In this document: piece by piece, positions 34,657 through 47,300 of the stretch
Layout: each line of letters begins with the position of its first letter
Numbering within the stretch: position 1 is the first letter of the stretch
Source: Rhododendron vialii
Lineage: Eukaryota > Streptophyta > Magnoliopsida > Ericales > Ericaceae
Assembly (NCBI RefSeq): GCF_030253575.1
Contig: NC_080564.1
Location: 25,134,001 to 25,198,000, forward strand
Direction: 5' to 3'
DNA length: 64,000 nt
The notes under the pieces: model-generated
What the model was told of the DNA's origin: nothing
What the model saw: only the letters and a program-made list of their open reading frames with translations
The model's database searches: none
Made by a program: the position numbers and the translations under genes

Positions 34657-35266
34657 CGTGCAGCTAGGGCTGTTACTCGAAACAGGAAAATCGATCGAAA
34701 CCGAAAAAACCGGATTGGACCGGATTTTTTAAATCGGTTGAATAATTTCGATCCGGTTTATGTGTTTTAAAAACAGGTTGAAACCGGACCGGTTATATAT
34801 ATGTATAATATATACATATATATATATATATATATAAAAACATAGGGGAGGGGTTGAATTATGGATTTTTGGTTGATATTTTGTGGTGTATATTGGTCTA
34901 ATAAATATATTTATCATATAAAAACTATTTTTATGGGCTTAATTATGTTTTTATGGGTTTTTTTTTATGTATTGGTCTCAAAATTGATCCTTTTTTTGTT
35001 GGGCCAAAAAAAGGGAGTTGAATTATAGATTTTTGGTTGATATTTTATGGGTTGAATTGTGAATTTTTTGATGTGTTGAGCAAATAATATGGCCCATGAA
35101 TGAAAATCGGATAAACCGGACCGAAACCGGTTGAGCCGGTCGAAACCGAACCGGTTTTATCTCAACCGGTTCCGATTTCTAAAAATCTCAAATTGGATAA
35201 CTGGTTTCGACCAAAAAATACACTCAAACCGGTCGAAACCGGACCGGTATCACCCTTACGTGCAGC
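34657..35266. mobile_element. hAT-type MITE with CCGG-rich ends
   Basis: CGTGCAGC occurs at 34657-34664 and 35259-35266. The 594-bp element starts TAGGGCTGTTACTCGAAAC and ends GGTATCACCCTTA. Many copies of AACCGG/CCGGTT in both orientations fill the ends, with a TA repeat (about 34796-34838) in the middle. Non-coding. Confidence 0.9.
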
Positions 35267-36245
35267 TGATCCTTATCTTTATATCATTTCAAATAATTAG
35301 GCAGGTTTGATAATCGCAACCATGTTATTCATAATGTTTACTCTTAAAGAAGATAGGAAAATGATCAAAATTTGATAAATTCGTGATTTATACAAAAATC
35401 ATAAAATCATGTAGCTATAAATTATTAGTATCTATCTGACCAATTTATATATATAATATTTTAAATAATAACATGTACGCAAAAATCGACAATATACACG
35501 ATCAAATTAGCGAAAGAAAAAGCCTAGCTAGCTTAATGTAGTATTCAAAATCCCCCTTATGTTTTTTGTGTTATCTGCTAGCTAGCGTTTAATTGAACTA
35601 CTCCTTTTTTCGGTTAACCGTTTAGTTTTAGTTTTAATTTTGTTTTCAATCATTACTCTATTTTTTTCTCCAATCATTATCTTATTTTTTTAATTATCAT
35701 TTTCTCATCTCTTTCTATCTCTCTTCAATCATTATCTCTATCTTCAATCATTACTCTATTTCTCTCTCTACTTACTACCATAACTAAATTAAACTAAACT
35801 CCCAACCAAACACAAACTGAATTTACAATCAAAGTTGTCTCTGTTAACCCAGGTCCTACATCATTCGTGAGGTCAACGACCGAATATTACGTATATACAT
35901 TCGTCATCAATGAGGAAATTTTATTTTGCCTGTCTTTTTCGCTATATTTAAAAAATAAAATAAAATGGAATACATGCTAAGATGAGCGGAGGGGATCTCC
36001 TGACAGTTACTAATTCAACGCTAAGATGTACGGTGAAAATTGCTGTACGGCTACAGATGGCTACGCGGTGCCCTTTATTAGTTCCGCACAAATAAAATGG
36101 ATCAAAAATCTATATATATTTGATTGAGTTGATTTTTTGCAATGCCTATTTGATTTATTTTTTAAAAATTATTAAATTGCTTGGATTTTCCGTGAGGGCC
36201 GTCAGTACCCATCGGTATTGTTACCTGTCATGGGTCGAGAGATTT
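35267..36245. other. Intergenic, nothing recognised
   Basis: AT-rich. CAATCATTA occurs repeatedly at 35645-35755 in a degenerate CTATTTTTTTCT context, a low-complexity stretch. Confidence 0.4.
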
Positions 36246-37348
36246 ACAATGCGCAGTGGCGGCCACTTGAGGACGAGCGGAGGCACGCGCCCCCGCTGGA
36301 TACTCTTTCTTTTTTTTTTTTCCCTTTCCAGATTTTGTATTTTTTCCTGTAATTGGCGTCTTAAATTGTTCTTTGTTTAATCACTTTAATACATTTTGTA
36401 TATATTTCATTCTCAACTTTTTGTTTCCAATATTACAACAATTCCACTACACTTGCGAAGTGAGATGTTTAATGAATAAAAAGAAAGTCACCACTCACCA
36501 TTTGAAACTCCTCAATACGTAATGTCCAAATTTGTAAGTGGCTAAACCATGGGTTATATGAATTATGCTTCATTAATTATTCACAATTTTGAACACAGAA
36601 ATGTTACACACACAGCAAAAGTGCACAGATTTTTTGTGGGGCCCACTATGAGTCCCACACAAATAATCCAAGCCGTTCATTAAATGTAAAATATTTTTTC
36701 AAGAGCCTTGCAAAAAATCAGCTTAATCCAACACCTATAAATGCTCGATTCAATCATCTAACTTTTCATTATCCTGAAATTCGAATGAAAAGTTAAATGA
36801 TTGAATCGAGCACCTATGAGTATCGGATTGAGCTGATTTTTTGCGGAGGCCCTTGAAAAAATGTTTTACATTTAATGAATGGATCGGATTATTTGTGTAT
36901 GACCCATAGTGGGCCCCACAAAAAATCTGTGCACAAAATCTGTGCAATTTTGCTGTGTGTGTAGCATTGCTGTTTTGAAAGTAATCTTGTCTTTGTCGAT
37001 ATAACTCACAACGTGTGACGAAATTAGAGGTCTAAGCATAAAATTTGAAAAGAAAGCACATTTTTTTCTGATTGGATCAAGATTGCTGAATATTACAGTA
37101 ACATTTTAGTTATTGTGTATCTAACTGCTATTAGACTTGGTCCGTTGAGACAATTCAAACAATTGATTTGTTTTGATAGTTTATGAAATTACTACCTTCC
37201 TAAGTAAATGTGTTAGTTTTTTTTTTAAATTATTTTTATTACAAGCATTCTTTTATTATTTTGATGTTGCTAATTATGATTTTTTTTGAAGTGTGTTTAA
37301 AAAGTGCCCCCACTATCGCTAATTCCTGGCTACGCCACTGACAATGTG
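36246..37348. mobile_element. hAT-type element (CAGTGGCG ends) with nested MITE
   Basis: Starts CAGTGGCGGCCACTTGAGG at 36254 and ends CTACGCCACTG at 37340. The flanks ACAATGCG (36246-36253) and ACAATGTG (37341-37348) are an 8-bp duplication with one mismatch. CAGTGGCG is a common plant hAT terminus. The body encodes no transposase. A family 3 foldback MITE sits inside at 36600-36968 and is therefore younger. Confidence 0.75.
36600..36968. mobile_element. Foldback MITE, family 3 (nested copy)
   Basis: The arms are inverted copies: TGTTACACACACAGCAAAA with TTTTGCTGTGTGTGTAGCA, GTGGGGCCCACTATGA with its inverse, and TTTCATTATCCTGAAATTCG in the centre. A second, less perfect copy is at 54655-55105. 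Confidence 0.85.
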
Positions 37349-38429
37349 GAGCAAGTTTAGCTCAAGGGAGAACTCATTTGATAATCAAAAAGTCTGGGAA
37401 CACGACTCCGGACATGCTTACTAATTGAAATAAATACTTATTTGAACTTATTTTTTAATTAAAGATGATATATTGTGAAAGAATGATTTGTCTTATAAAA
37501 CGAAAAATAACTGCTTTAAACATATGAATCTTAGCGAAATGGGGCCTTATATATTTGAAGCCGTCCGATGTATGTTAGTTCATAAGTGTCGAACGAATAC
37601 AATAGTGTCCAAAATTATATTTTAAAATTATGTTTCTAACATTGGGCTTTAATAATCCTCTGTTTTCCTCTCTTGTCTAATGTTACTGCATCCTCCTAAA
37701 CAACATAGTGCATGTGTTCGTATATATGAGATTACCCCATATAGCTAGTACCACGTATCTAATCCTAGGCATATAGGTCTATATTAATGTATATGCCTAT
37801 ATATGTAAAATGGTCCACAATTTTTTTCAATTATGTATAATTTTTAGCTGTTATGAAAACGCATAACGTATACCATGAAAGAACAAGTCCGAGAGAGAGT
37901 CGCGATCCTTTCATTTACAATTATACAATGTCACATAAACGAGTGTGGTTGGTGTTCTGGAGGAGTATTGTGTCATGTCCCTAACATTATTGACGTAAAT
38001 TCCAAAGTAAATTTGACTATATGTGCAATTATTTAAGGGTGGCATTAGCCTTATTGGAGTATTTGACAACCAATGTGTTTCTTTTAAAGGAAAAAAAAAA
38101 GAAAAGAAAAGAAAAGAGACTTCGGCTGACCCACGCGCTAGCACATTTTAAAGAAAGAGACTTTGGCTGACCCACGCGCTTCCACATGGATATCCCCATT
38201 TGCGGCCCACACGCTGGCAAAGGCTATCGTGATTTGTGGGTTTTGATACCTTGCATATTCATTCATTCACCTTTCATAATTACCCTTTTGAAAAGCACCG
38301 AAAAGAACGGTCAGAGTCAAAGCGAGTGCAAAGGTCTACCTAACGAACGGGTCCAATGAGGCGGTCCACTTTCTATGGTAATTACCTCAAACATGGGAGT
38401 AGTAGTATTAACCGATCCTTAATTTGGCC
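37349..38429. other. Intergenic with short dispersed and direct repeats
   Basis: 37420-37545 matches 39535-39665 and 57045-57160 (AATAAATACTTATTT, GAGAATGAT, AAAACGAAAAATAA, ATCTTAGC). At 38116-38187 GGCTGACCCACGCGCT occurs twice, 41 bases apart. No gene seen. Confidence 0.5.
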
Positions 38430-38830
38430 GCTAAACTTAATTTTTTCCAAAAAAAATTAGAGGTATTTTGGCTAAATAAGTGAGTTCAATTATTTTTTGT
38501 CATTATTCAATACTTTTCGCATGCATTAGTTTTACCTCAAATTTTTTTATATAAATTATTAATTAGTATTGACAAGAGAAATCGAAAATAAGAATTACGA
38601 GGCAAATTAAATATTTTTTGAATAAAGAAAAGTAATCCAAAAGGCTATCTTTTTCACATTATTTTTTGTCTTTAGTGAATTTCTTTCTAAGACTTCAATC
38701 ATAATTTTTTAGTTTTTACATTTTCTATCGTCAAAATGAACCAATAAATCACACGAAATCAACGCAAAAGTAACAAATGCTAACTTTTTTGAATGAGGGA
38801 AAAATAGTAATTTGGCTTAATGATTTAGCC
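38430..38830. mobile_element. Diverged family 1 foldback
   Basis: Left arm parts (GGCTAAATAAGTGAGTTCAA, GCATTAGTTTTACCTC, ATTGACAAGAGAAATCG) are inverted on the right (CAAAAGTAACAAATGC, TAATTTGGCTTAATGATTTA). Ends not exact. Confidence 0.5.
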
Positions 38831-40380
38831 AAAACACACCTTAGATTCTAGTACTCCTATCTAATATGATTAGATTAGATAGTTATAAAGGTAGCTTAGT
38901 AGGTAATGAGAAGAGCGTAACACTTAAAAGGGTTAAATTGAGTAAATTTTAAATTTCACGTGACTTGACAATAAATTGATCGTAAATTAAGTGCATTGTT
39001 TTAGTTTCATCCTTGCTAAATTTCTATTAGTTTTGCGTCCTTCATTTTAAGAAGAGTAATCTAAAAATCAAAAAAATTGATTAAAAGCTAAAAAATTAAA
39101 GATAATAATATTTAAAATTTGATAGGCATCTTAATTTTTGTAAAAAGTTTGGCTCATATTATTATTGGTGTATTCTTTGTGTCAAGATGAACGCTTAATC
39201 TCAAATATTTTGATAATAAATTATAGAAGATACTGCCCACTCAAAAAATTGGTATTTTAAAAAATATTTAATTTAGTTAACCAGTAAATACCTTCTTAAT
39301 AAATTTCAGGACTAGAAGCTCTAATTCCCAAGGTAAGAATTCAAAAACATTTGAGGATACCAAATGTGTTTCCCCTTCTTTTGATATTGCCAAAACATCT
39401 TCTCGTGGCAAACTGGTTTTGTATCCATGTCAAGCATTTTCTACTCAACCGTAAAAAGAAAAAGAAAAAAAAAATTAACTATGCACTCCCAACCTTTACC
39501 CAAAAGCCTACAAGTTCGATGATGTGTTTCACTAACTAAAATAAATACTTATTTTTTAAATAAAACATTTCTTTTGAATTAAAAGTGATATTATTATGAG
39601 AGAATGATCTGTTTCATAAAACGAAAAATAAGTACTAATTAAAAAAATAAAAATCTTAGCACAACGAGTCTGATTGTCTTTCCCATTGGGATGAACATGT
39701 CTCATGGTAGTAGGTATTGGGAATGCATCGTAATTAGTTTAGTTGAAATAGTAGTTTTGCCTAGTTTTTTTTTTTAATCTTTAGTTTTGCCTAGTTTAGT
39801 CCAATTAAGATATAATCGAACAATTACTTGAAAAGTATTTTGAGACATTAAGAATAATCTAAGTTATGATTCATAAAGAGCGCAATCCCAAATTTTGACG
39901 CACTTAATTTTTATTATCTTTCAAAAATCAAAAAAAATAAATTTTAAAATTTTCTCAATTAAAACTTTAACCAGAAATTCCGAAAATATTATTGAAAAAT
40001 TCTAATTATTCATACTTTTTTCAAGAAAATAGTTTCTTTGTTGAAAAATCTGTTTCAAATGCATACCTAAAATCTATCTAAACAAGTACCAATTTGTGTT
40101 GCATCTATAAAATGATCAGCGAAATCAATGTTTCGTAATATTCCCTTTTAAGTAATTTTCCTATTTTGATCTTTTGGGACAAGCATTCATAGAGAGAATA
40201 ACATCAAATAATTACTCCAAAAACAATTACTCCATCATTTTAATCTACTAGGGGAAAATACTCAAGGTATTTAAAAAGAATAATTGGTTTAAAAACAGGA
40301 ACTGATACAAACTCTGACCAAACGTTACATAATAGACTGTACATAACCTGTATCTATCTATCCGCGGTATCCCTCTATTT
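38831..40380. other. Intergenic upstream of the RING-CH gene
   Basis: AT-rich with a second copy of the roughly 120-bp dispersed repeat at 39535-39665. No gene recognised. Confidence 0.4.
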
Positions 40381-40385
40381 ATTAA

Positions 40386-41374
40386 TCTCTCTCTCTCTCT
40401 CTCTCTCTCTACACAACCAGAAATTCCAATTCCTTGCTCCCTCTCATCAATTTCGTCGTCGTCGGGGCCGAAGAAAAGGTAACACGACTTTCTCACGACT
40501 CATTCAATAAGCCCATTGAAACAATTGGATTTTCAAGCACTCCGATTCGATTTCGTTTTCATGGTCGGTTTTGGCTCTAATTTCGGGCAATATTGTTTAG
40601 ACCTAGGGTAAGGTTGTATGTGATTGTCGTAAAGTCGATCCCTTTTTGGCTTTGGCTTAGGGTTTGGGGGTTTCTTGTGAAATTTCGTTTTTTGTTGTTA
40701 TTGATGTTTGGTTGCTGAAACAGGATGAAATAGATGGAAAACTGATTTAAATGTTGTTTGGTTTTGTTGGAAGCTGCATTTTTCAATTTTCTAGACAATT
40801 TAACAAATCGTCAAGGGTATCGTTGGTTGCCCTTTTTGGAGGATGAGGGATAACTTGTGCACTCTCTGTTCTTTTCTTATAGTACTGATTTCATTTTTTT
40901 ATCCGTGTGATGAATGAAATTTTTTTTTTTCCGATAAAAGAAACGTGGAATTTTTAGGAGCAAATTCGACTGGTCATTAAAAGATTGCAGTTTTTGTTGC
41001 TGGGAAAAGGCAAGAGAAGAAAAAAAAAATGCTGTTTTAAATTATTTTCTACTTAAGGAAGCCTATTGTGATCATATCACTTTACTACTTTTGACATCTG
41101 AGAAAACAACGCCGAATTTAACCCAGCCTAGTACCTTCGGTTGGCTTCTTTCAGATTAAACAGGTTAAGGTTGTGTTTTTTTGGTAAGTCAAACAGGTTA
41201 AAATTCAAACCCCTACGTTCCTTTACCTTTTCCTAGAATCGGTAATAGGGCAAATTACATGTGTTATGCTTTTTCAGTGCTCTCTCTCTGGGTTTGACTA
41301 TCCACGTTGTTGGGTTGTAAATGGGTAATGAATGATAGTTATGGTGAATCAGGGTTTCATATTAAAGAATACTG
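40386..41374 (+). promoter_or_regulatory. Leader region of the RING-CH gene with probable leader intron
   Basis: A TC repeat (40386-40412) is followed by a C/T-rich leader containing CGTCGTCGTCGG. AAG|GTAACA at 40478/40479 is a good donor and AATCAG at 41347-41352 a good acceptor, so a leader intron of about 0.87 kb before the ATG is likely. This is inferred from the splice consensus only. Confidence 0.5.
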
Positions 41375-44300
41375 ATGGAGGACCACCTGGTTTTGAGTGT
41401 TGATCGCCTTATTAAACCCGAATTATTGCAACCACCTCAAGGTGCTGAGGTCCCCAGAGCTTCTGGAGAGGGTTCTTGCTCACACACGGCTAATCTGTCG
41501 ACTTCCACCATCGATATCAAGGATGTGGAGGACCACGAAGGCAATGATGAACTAGAACCACTTATTCAGATGGTTGAGTGCCGCATATGCCAGGAGGAGG
41601 ATAGCATAAAAAATCTGGAGACTCCTTGTGCTTGTAGTGGCAGCCTGAAGGTATATGCGTTATATAGGCACTTGCTAATTTAGGTTCAATTGTCTAGCTA
41701 TATATCCTACCTATAAAAATGAGAAAAAAAGTTCGATATACGAGTTCTTCTCTGAGCATTCTAGACAAAAAATTTCGACTTATGCAGGCTGAAAGTAAAA
41801 AACAATGATATCTTCCTCTTGCTTTTTGAAAGGCACGAGGGGTTTGGATGCATAAGTAAATGGATTACTCCATGTTTTACCATCTATGTTTCACTTTACT
41901 CGCAACTGCCCAGGCTGTTCATAACCTTGATGCAATAGATGCTTGATGTGCAGTCGTGCACCATAGTAGCGCTTTTGTTTTGTTTCTCCTTCTTTCGGAT
42001 GCTTGATTTGTTACATTTATTTTGGCAATGTTTTATGTGCTGTTAATACAAGGGAGCACAGAACTGTGAAAAAATGAATGCTAGATTCAAATAAGTTTAT
42101 TGACGCATGCGCTGCTTCAAATAAGAAAGGTCCCACTTTTATTCTCTGCTAGGTATGGAAGAATGTTTGTTTCATACTTTCACGACTGTCTGTTGATAGC
42201 AGTGTGAATGAGATTTAAAATTTTCCATCCAAGTTTGTGTTTAATAAGATATAAATCCATGTTAGGTTCTGTTTGTATTAAGCTCCTTCTGCTGTTACAC
42301 TTATAAATATGTGTGTAAACATTCCATTGTCTGGGGAAATAAGACTTCCAAGTCAAACTTTTTCCCACCTAGACACCATGGTGTATGAATTTGTTCTTGG
42401 TAATCAATCATCCACTTTTTAAGGTGTTACATTCAACCGCATGAGCTTACCTTTAGTGTAATAATGGAATTCAAACATCCCTAATGAGGAATGAAATTCT
42501 TTTTGGTCATAATTGCCCATCCCAAAGTTGATCGGGTACCTGTAGCCATCTTGTCATGGATGCCAAAAAATGTTGACGGCGTACAGGTAGACGTGCTCGC
42601 AATTTCTACTTGAGTATTAATATTAATATCAATGTGATCACTCCAAATCTCCGTTCAACTTAGATTTTGGCATCCACAATCAAGTAAGGGTCATTCTATC
42701 CAATGTTCGTCTTGACGCTGGATTGTCCCTTCCATTATTGCAAGTGTATCCTACAAAAGGTTGCGGAGGTGTAATTTGGTCCCAGCTCCAGCTCTATGAT
42801 GTAGATATAATTCTTTCAACCTCTTTTGTAAACTCATTTCTGGGTGCCCTTATTTTACACAAGTCTGTCATGTTTTTTGAGCAATTCTATCAAGAGTGAT
42901 GATTAACAGCTTTGTTTTAACCAGTTTGCTCATAGGAAGTGTGTGCAGCGCTGGTGCAATGAGAAAGGAGATATAACTTGTGAGATCTGTCACCAGGTAT
43001 TGCTATGCTGCTTCATTTTATTGCTACTTCCATTTCCTCTTTTCATTTTATTGGATGGAAAGTTCATATATGCACTTTCTAGGATTGGTTTTGCTCTGCG
43101 TATATTCATAGATATATCCTGCATCTTTGGTTTTGAAAACTAATACATTATAAACTTCTATTGCTAATTCTAAGCAAAAGCATGAATGTATGTTGAGCAA
43201 TTACATTTGGTGGTGCGTAAATTAGAGATTTGAGATTGCTGAGCATGATGTTGTGTTGCAAACAGAGTAGGAATCTATGCCTAACTGTATAGGATGTTCC
43301 AGCTCATCTAGTTTAGTTGGAAACTTGGACAAAAAGAAAGAGTTGCTGCATCAAATGTAGCTCAGATTGTTCCTTCCAATAGATCACATACAATGTCTTC
43401 GCTCTTTGTTTATTATGAGTCTATGACTATAGCCTTTTGTGTCTTCATTGAGTCTTTGCATGCAAACTATGTTTTTAGGTGTGTTCTGGAGTCCATGTAA
43501 CATATCTGGTTTTGATGTTTTCTGTAGTTGCGTATAGTGTTGCCAGTTAATTTCTTGCATGGTTGAATAATCCACTTTTGTAGTAACTTGTGAAAAATTT
43601 CTTGACATACAGCCTTATCATTCTGGTTATACTGCCCCACCACCTGCTCCTCGCTCCGAAGATACTACCATTGATATCAGGCAAGTTTAGTTTATACCAT
43701 GGCCTAATTCTCGTGGTATAATCTATTGAGTTTTAATCTTTTTAACCCTTTTTATGTCATAAAAAATATTCGATTTGATCTCCAATATTTTTTCATTTTA
43801 TTAAGAACTCTGCTTGGTTTGTTCATCTATGACTTGTAAACTCCTATTTCATCTTGCCATTGCTATCAGCATTAGTTCCCAGCTTCCGGGACACTTGATT
43901 CCCTATTTGAATTGAATGGTAATCAGGATTTTTTTCCCTTTTTTTCTTGAGCTCTTTTTTCCGCCGCCAACTCCTCATTGAATCAACATCACTCGGGTCT
44001 GACCGATACCCTGAAAACAGCTTTTTTTGTTGATGCCCTGGTTTGTTGAATGATTGATAACTCATTGAGTGGTTACTTCTATGCAACTGCAAAAGCTTTG
44101 GCCAACAAGCTGAGAAATGCAAATTTATGCTCTTGAGGGCAACCATCCATTTTCACTAAGTAGGAGTTTAGGTCTAACCTCAGCCACCCTTGGAAACATC
44201 TATTTTGTTGGTAGTTATTGGAGGAAAAAACTATGCTGACATATTTGAACACCAGATCTACGGACATTAAGAAAAGAACTTAATGTTGACATCTTTGTAC

Positions 44301-47300
44301 ACTAGTGCGGCTTGGGCCAAAGCCTGAACATTGTTTTGAGTGCAGGACATCTAGTTTGAGTCACCAGTGCATAACCCAGTCCATTCTGTTTACTTTTTAG
44401 TACCCTTGGTTAAGTGAACCAGACCTGTCTTTCTAGTGTACAAACTCATGTTGAGTCCCCGCAATTTACCTATCAAAAGGGGGACTAGACCGGTTTGCCT
44501 TGTCTAACTAATATTTCCTTGGAAAATTCTATTGCTACTTGTTAGAGACTTAGAGTAAAAATAAGAATGAACTATATCTGCTTAAGGTCCTTGAGGGTAA
44601 TCATATTCTCAAATGTGAGTAGGTTAAGACTGGTCGAGGAAGCCATAAATCTCCATGACATTAGGCTAATGATGACCTAGCTGAAAAGAATTTGACTTCT
44701 TTTCCCTGTCCTCTAAATTTGCAGTTTTGTTCAGGGAAATAATTGTGTCAAACAATAGGTCTGGTATTACTATATGTAAACAATATACGTGACATGAGGT
44801 TTCTATCGTGTAATCGCATGACACAAGCTTTCTGTCCATATAAACTGTTGAAGATTTCAGAGTCTGGATGGATATTGCAAATGCATGTGATTCCGTCTTG
44901 ATTCCATTGTTTTGTGGTTTTCTCTTGCAGTGCGAGTTGGACAATCTCTGGCAATCCTCTGGACTTGCATGACCCTCGACTTTTGGCTATGGCAGCAGCA
45001 GAACGGAATCTTTTGGAGGCTGAATATGATGAATATGCTGATACCAATGCAGATGGCGCTGCATTCTTCCGCTCTGCTGCTCTGATTGTAAGTTATTTTA
45101 GCCATCCCATGCATTAACAGAATATAATGGTCAAGTATTGGCGATGCACACTATGTCTTATATTTAGCATGTAACAGCGTCATAAATTGAATACATGCAT
45201 GATGGTTCATGTATTGTTAGAATATGTTAACACTTTACATTATATTGATGGTAGGAGTGCCAAATACCTGTTTCTAGCTTCTCAGACCTTTTTCCCCATT
45301 TATTCCTCTTGTTTTGGATTTTTTCCATCATAAACTGGTGTTGATTGTGCAGTATCTATGCCTGATCCAGGGAGTGAGTTAATAATTCCTTATCCTCTTT
45401 GACTTAGTTTCCAGCAGTAGAATTTCATTGATCCAATTATTATTCAGTTTCTCATGTTACAACCTGGCCATGTGATTATGTTTGAAATTTGAATCTCTCT
45501 TCATTTCTCGGCAGTTAATGGCTCTTCTACTTTTGAGGCATGCTCTAAGCATCGGAAACGGTGATGATGATGATGATGCTTCCACCTTTTTCTCTGTAAG
45601 TCGGATGAGGTGTCATTATGTGCTTTGCAAGGATATATGGTTTGCTGTGGTTGCAACTTAAACAAATTGTTGATTTGTGGACAGCTTTTTTTACTACGGG
45701 CTGCTGGTTTTCTTCTCCCATGCTACATTATGGCCTGGGCTATCAGTATTCTTCAACGTCGAAGGCAAAGACAGGTTGGTAGAGAGTCTTTTGTAGCTTG
45801 TTTTATTTCTTTCTTTGAGCTCCGTGAGTCTCCTCCACAGATGTAAAAATGATGAAATACTTTCATGATGCCCTTGCGTGAGGTAATTACAATGGGCCTG
45901 GTTAGAGAAAATAAGCTACTTGCTTCGCTTCATATTGCTAATAAGATCAGAGACACTTTGCAGTGACTATTAATTATTTAAGTGAAGGATTGGTGATACA
46001 GATTAACAAGAGAACTGTTCTTTGCAAAGTAAATGGATTACAGCTGTAGTGTCAACAACTGAAGCCTTCAAACGTAGAAATGGTGGTCATCTTGGTTATT
46101 AGGATGTATATACATAACGTGCGCACATTCATGAGTTGCATGCATGTAAGTACTGATGTAATTGCAAACACAAGGAAAAAAAGTAGCTGTCGGCAGTATG
46201 ACTACTCAACCATAAACCGTTGGTGGAATGGTAATTATTTGGTACATCATTTGGGTGCTGTAATCTTATAATGTTGTGTACGTAGATAACCTGTCTGTAA
46301 CCTAATTTTTTATGTGACGATTACTGCTGCATATTGTTGGTTATGTGATAGGTGATAACATTTTGTTCAGTTGTTAGTTCATTATTAGGTGTAAAAAGGC
46401 TGCATTTTTCATCCTCCTTTTATGAAGCCCTACTAACCAGATTATGAGCAATGATCAAACACCTAAACAGTTTTTGTTGTCTCAGTCTCTCCATTTGCAC
46501 ATACTTTTGAGGAGTAATATAATGTTAGGAAAAGGGCTTTGCTTTCCCCTTCATCAGAGAGAATCCTATTTTTTGTTCACCCTAAACACATTGGTAATTT
46601 GGGTATGCACAATCAACTTTTGATGTGGGTTATATGGCGAGAAAGAAATTTGAGATGTTTCGAAGGGGTCAAAAAGCCTCTGTCTAGAATCAAAAGTTTT
46701 TTTGGTGAATAGCTTTTATAGTTGGGACAAGAGAGAATGTAACTCTTCTCTTGACCCTTTTCTTTATTCAGGGGAATGCTCTGGTGATTGTGTAGTTTGG
46801 TTGCATTTTTGGTTATATAAATTTACTTACTCAAAAAAAAAAAAAAAAAACCTCTTCTCTTGACCTTTTCCATTCCCATGGGAGTGTATGAGGGCCTTTT
46901 TGTCTTGTGGCCTTTTTTCGTATACGGGTGGCATTCCCTTAATGCCTTACTTCAATATATTCATTTACTTATAAAAATAATAATAATTTGGTATGCACAA
47001 TTAACACTGTTGCTACACAATAGACAGGACACTTGCTGCGTGCTTTGTTTTAGTGTCGGTATGGCGAACGCTTCCAAATGCGACCCTCTCGTGGACAATC
47101 TAGTTTGTAATGCATTAACTCAGTTATGATTTACATGATATGAACTACAAGGCCTGAAGTCTGTCTTTGGTGCAAATAAGGATCCTTTTCTTGCAATGTG
47201 GTGTTACACTCTGCTGAACCATGTGCAACTAGAGAGGGAGTAACTAGAGAGGGAGTGTATTTTGGGGTAATTACATGTGAAGTGGTTCAACTACTTATCT

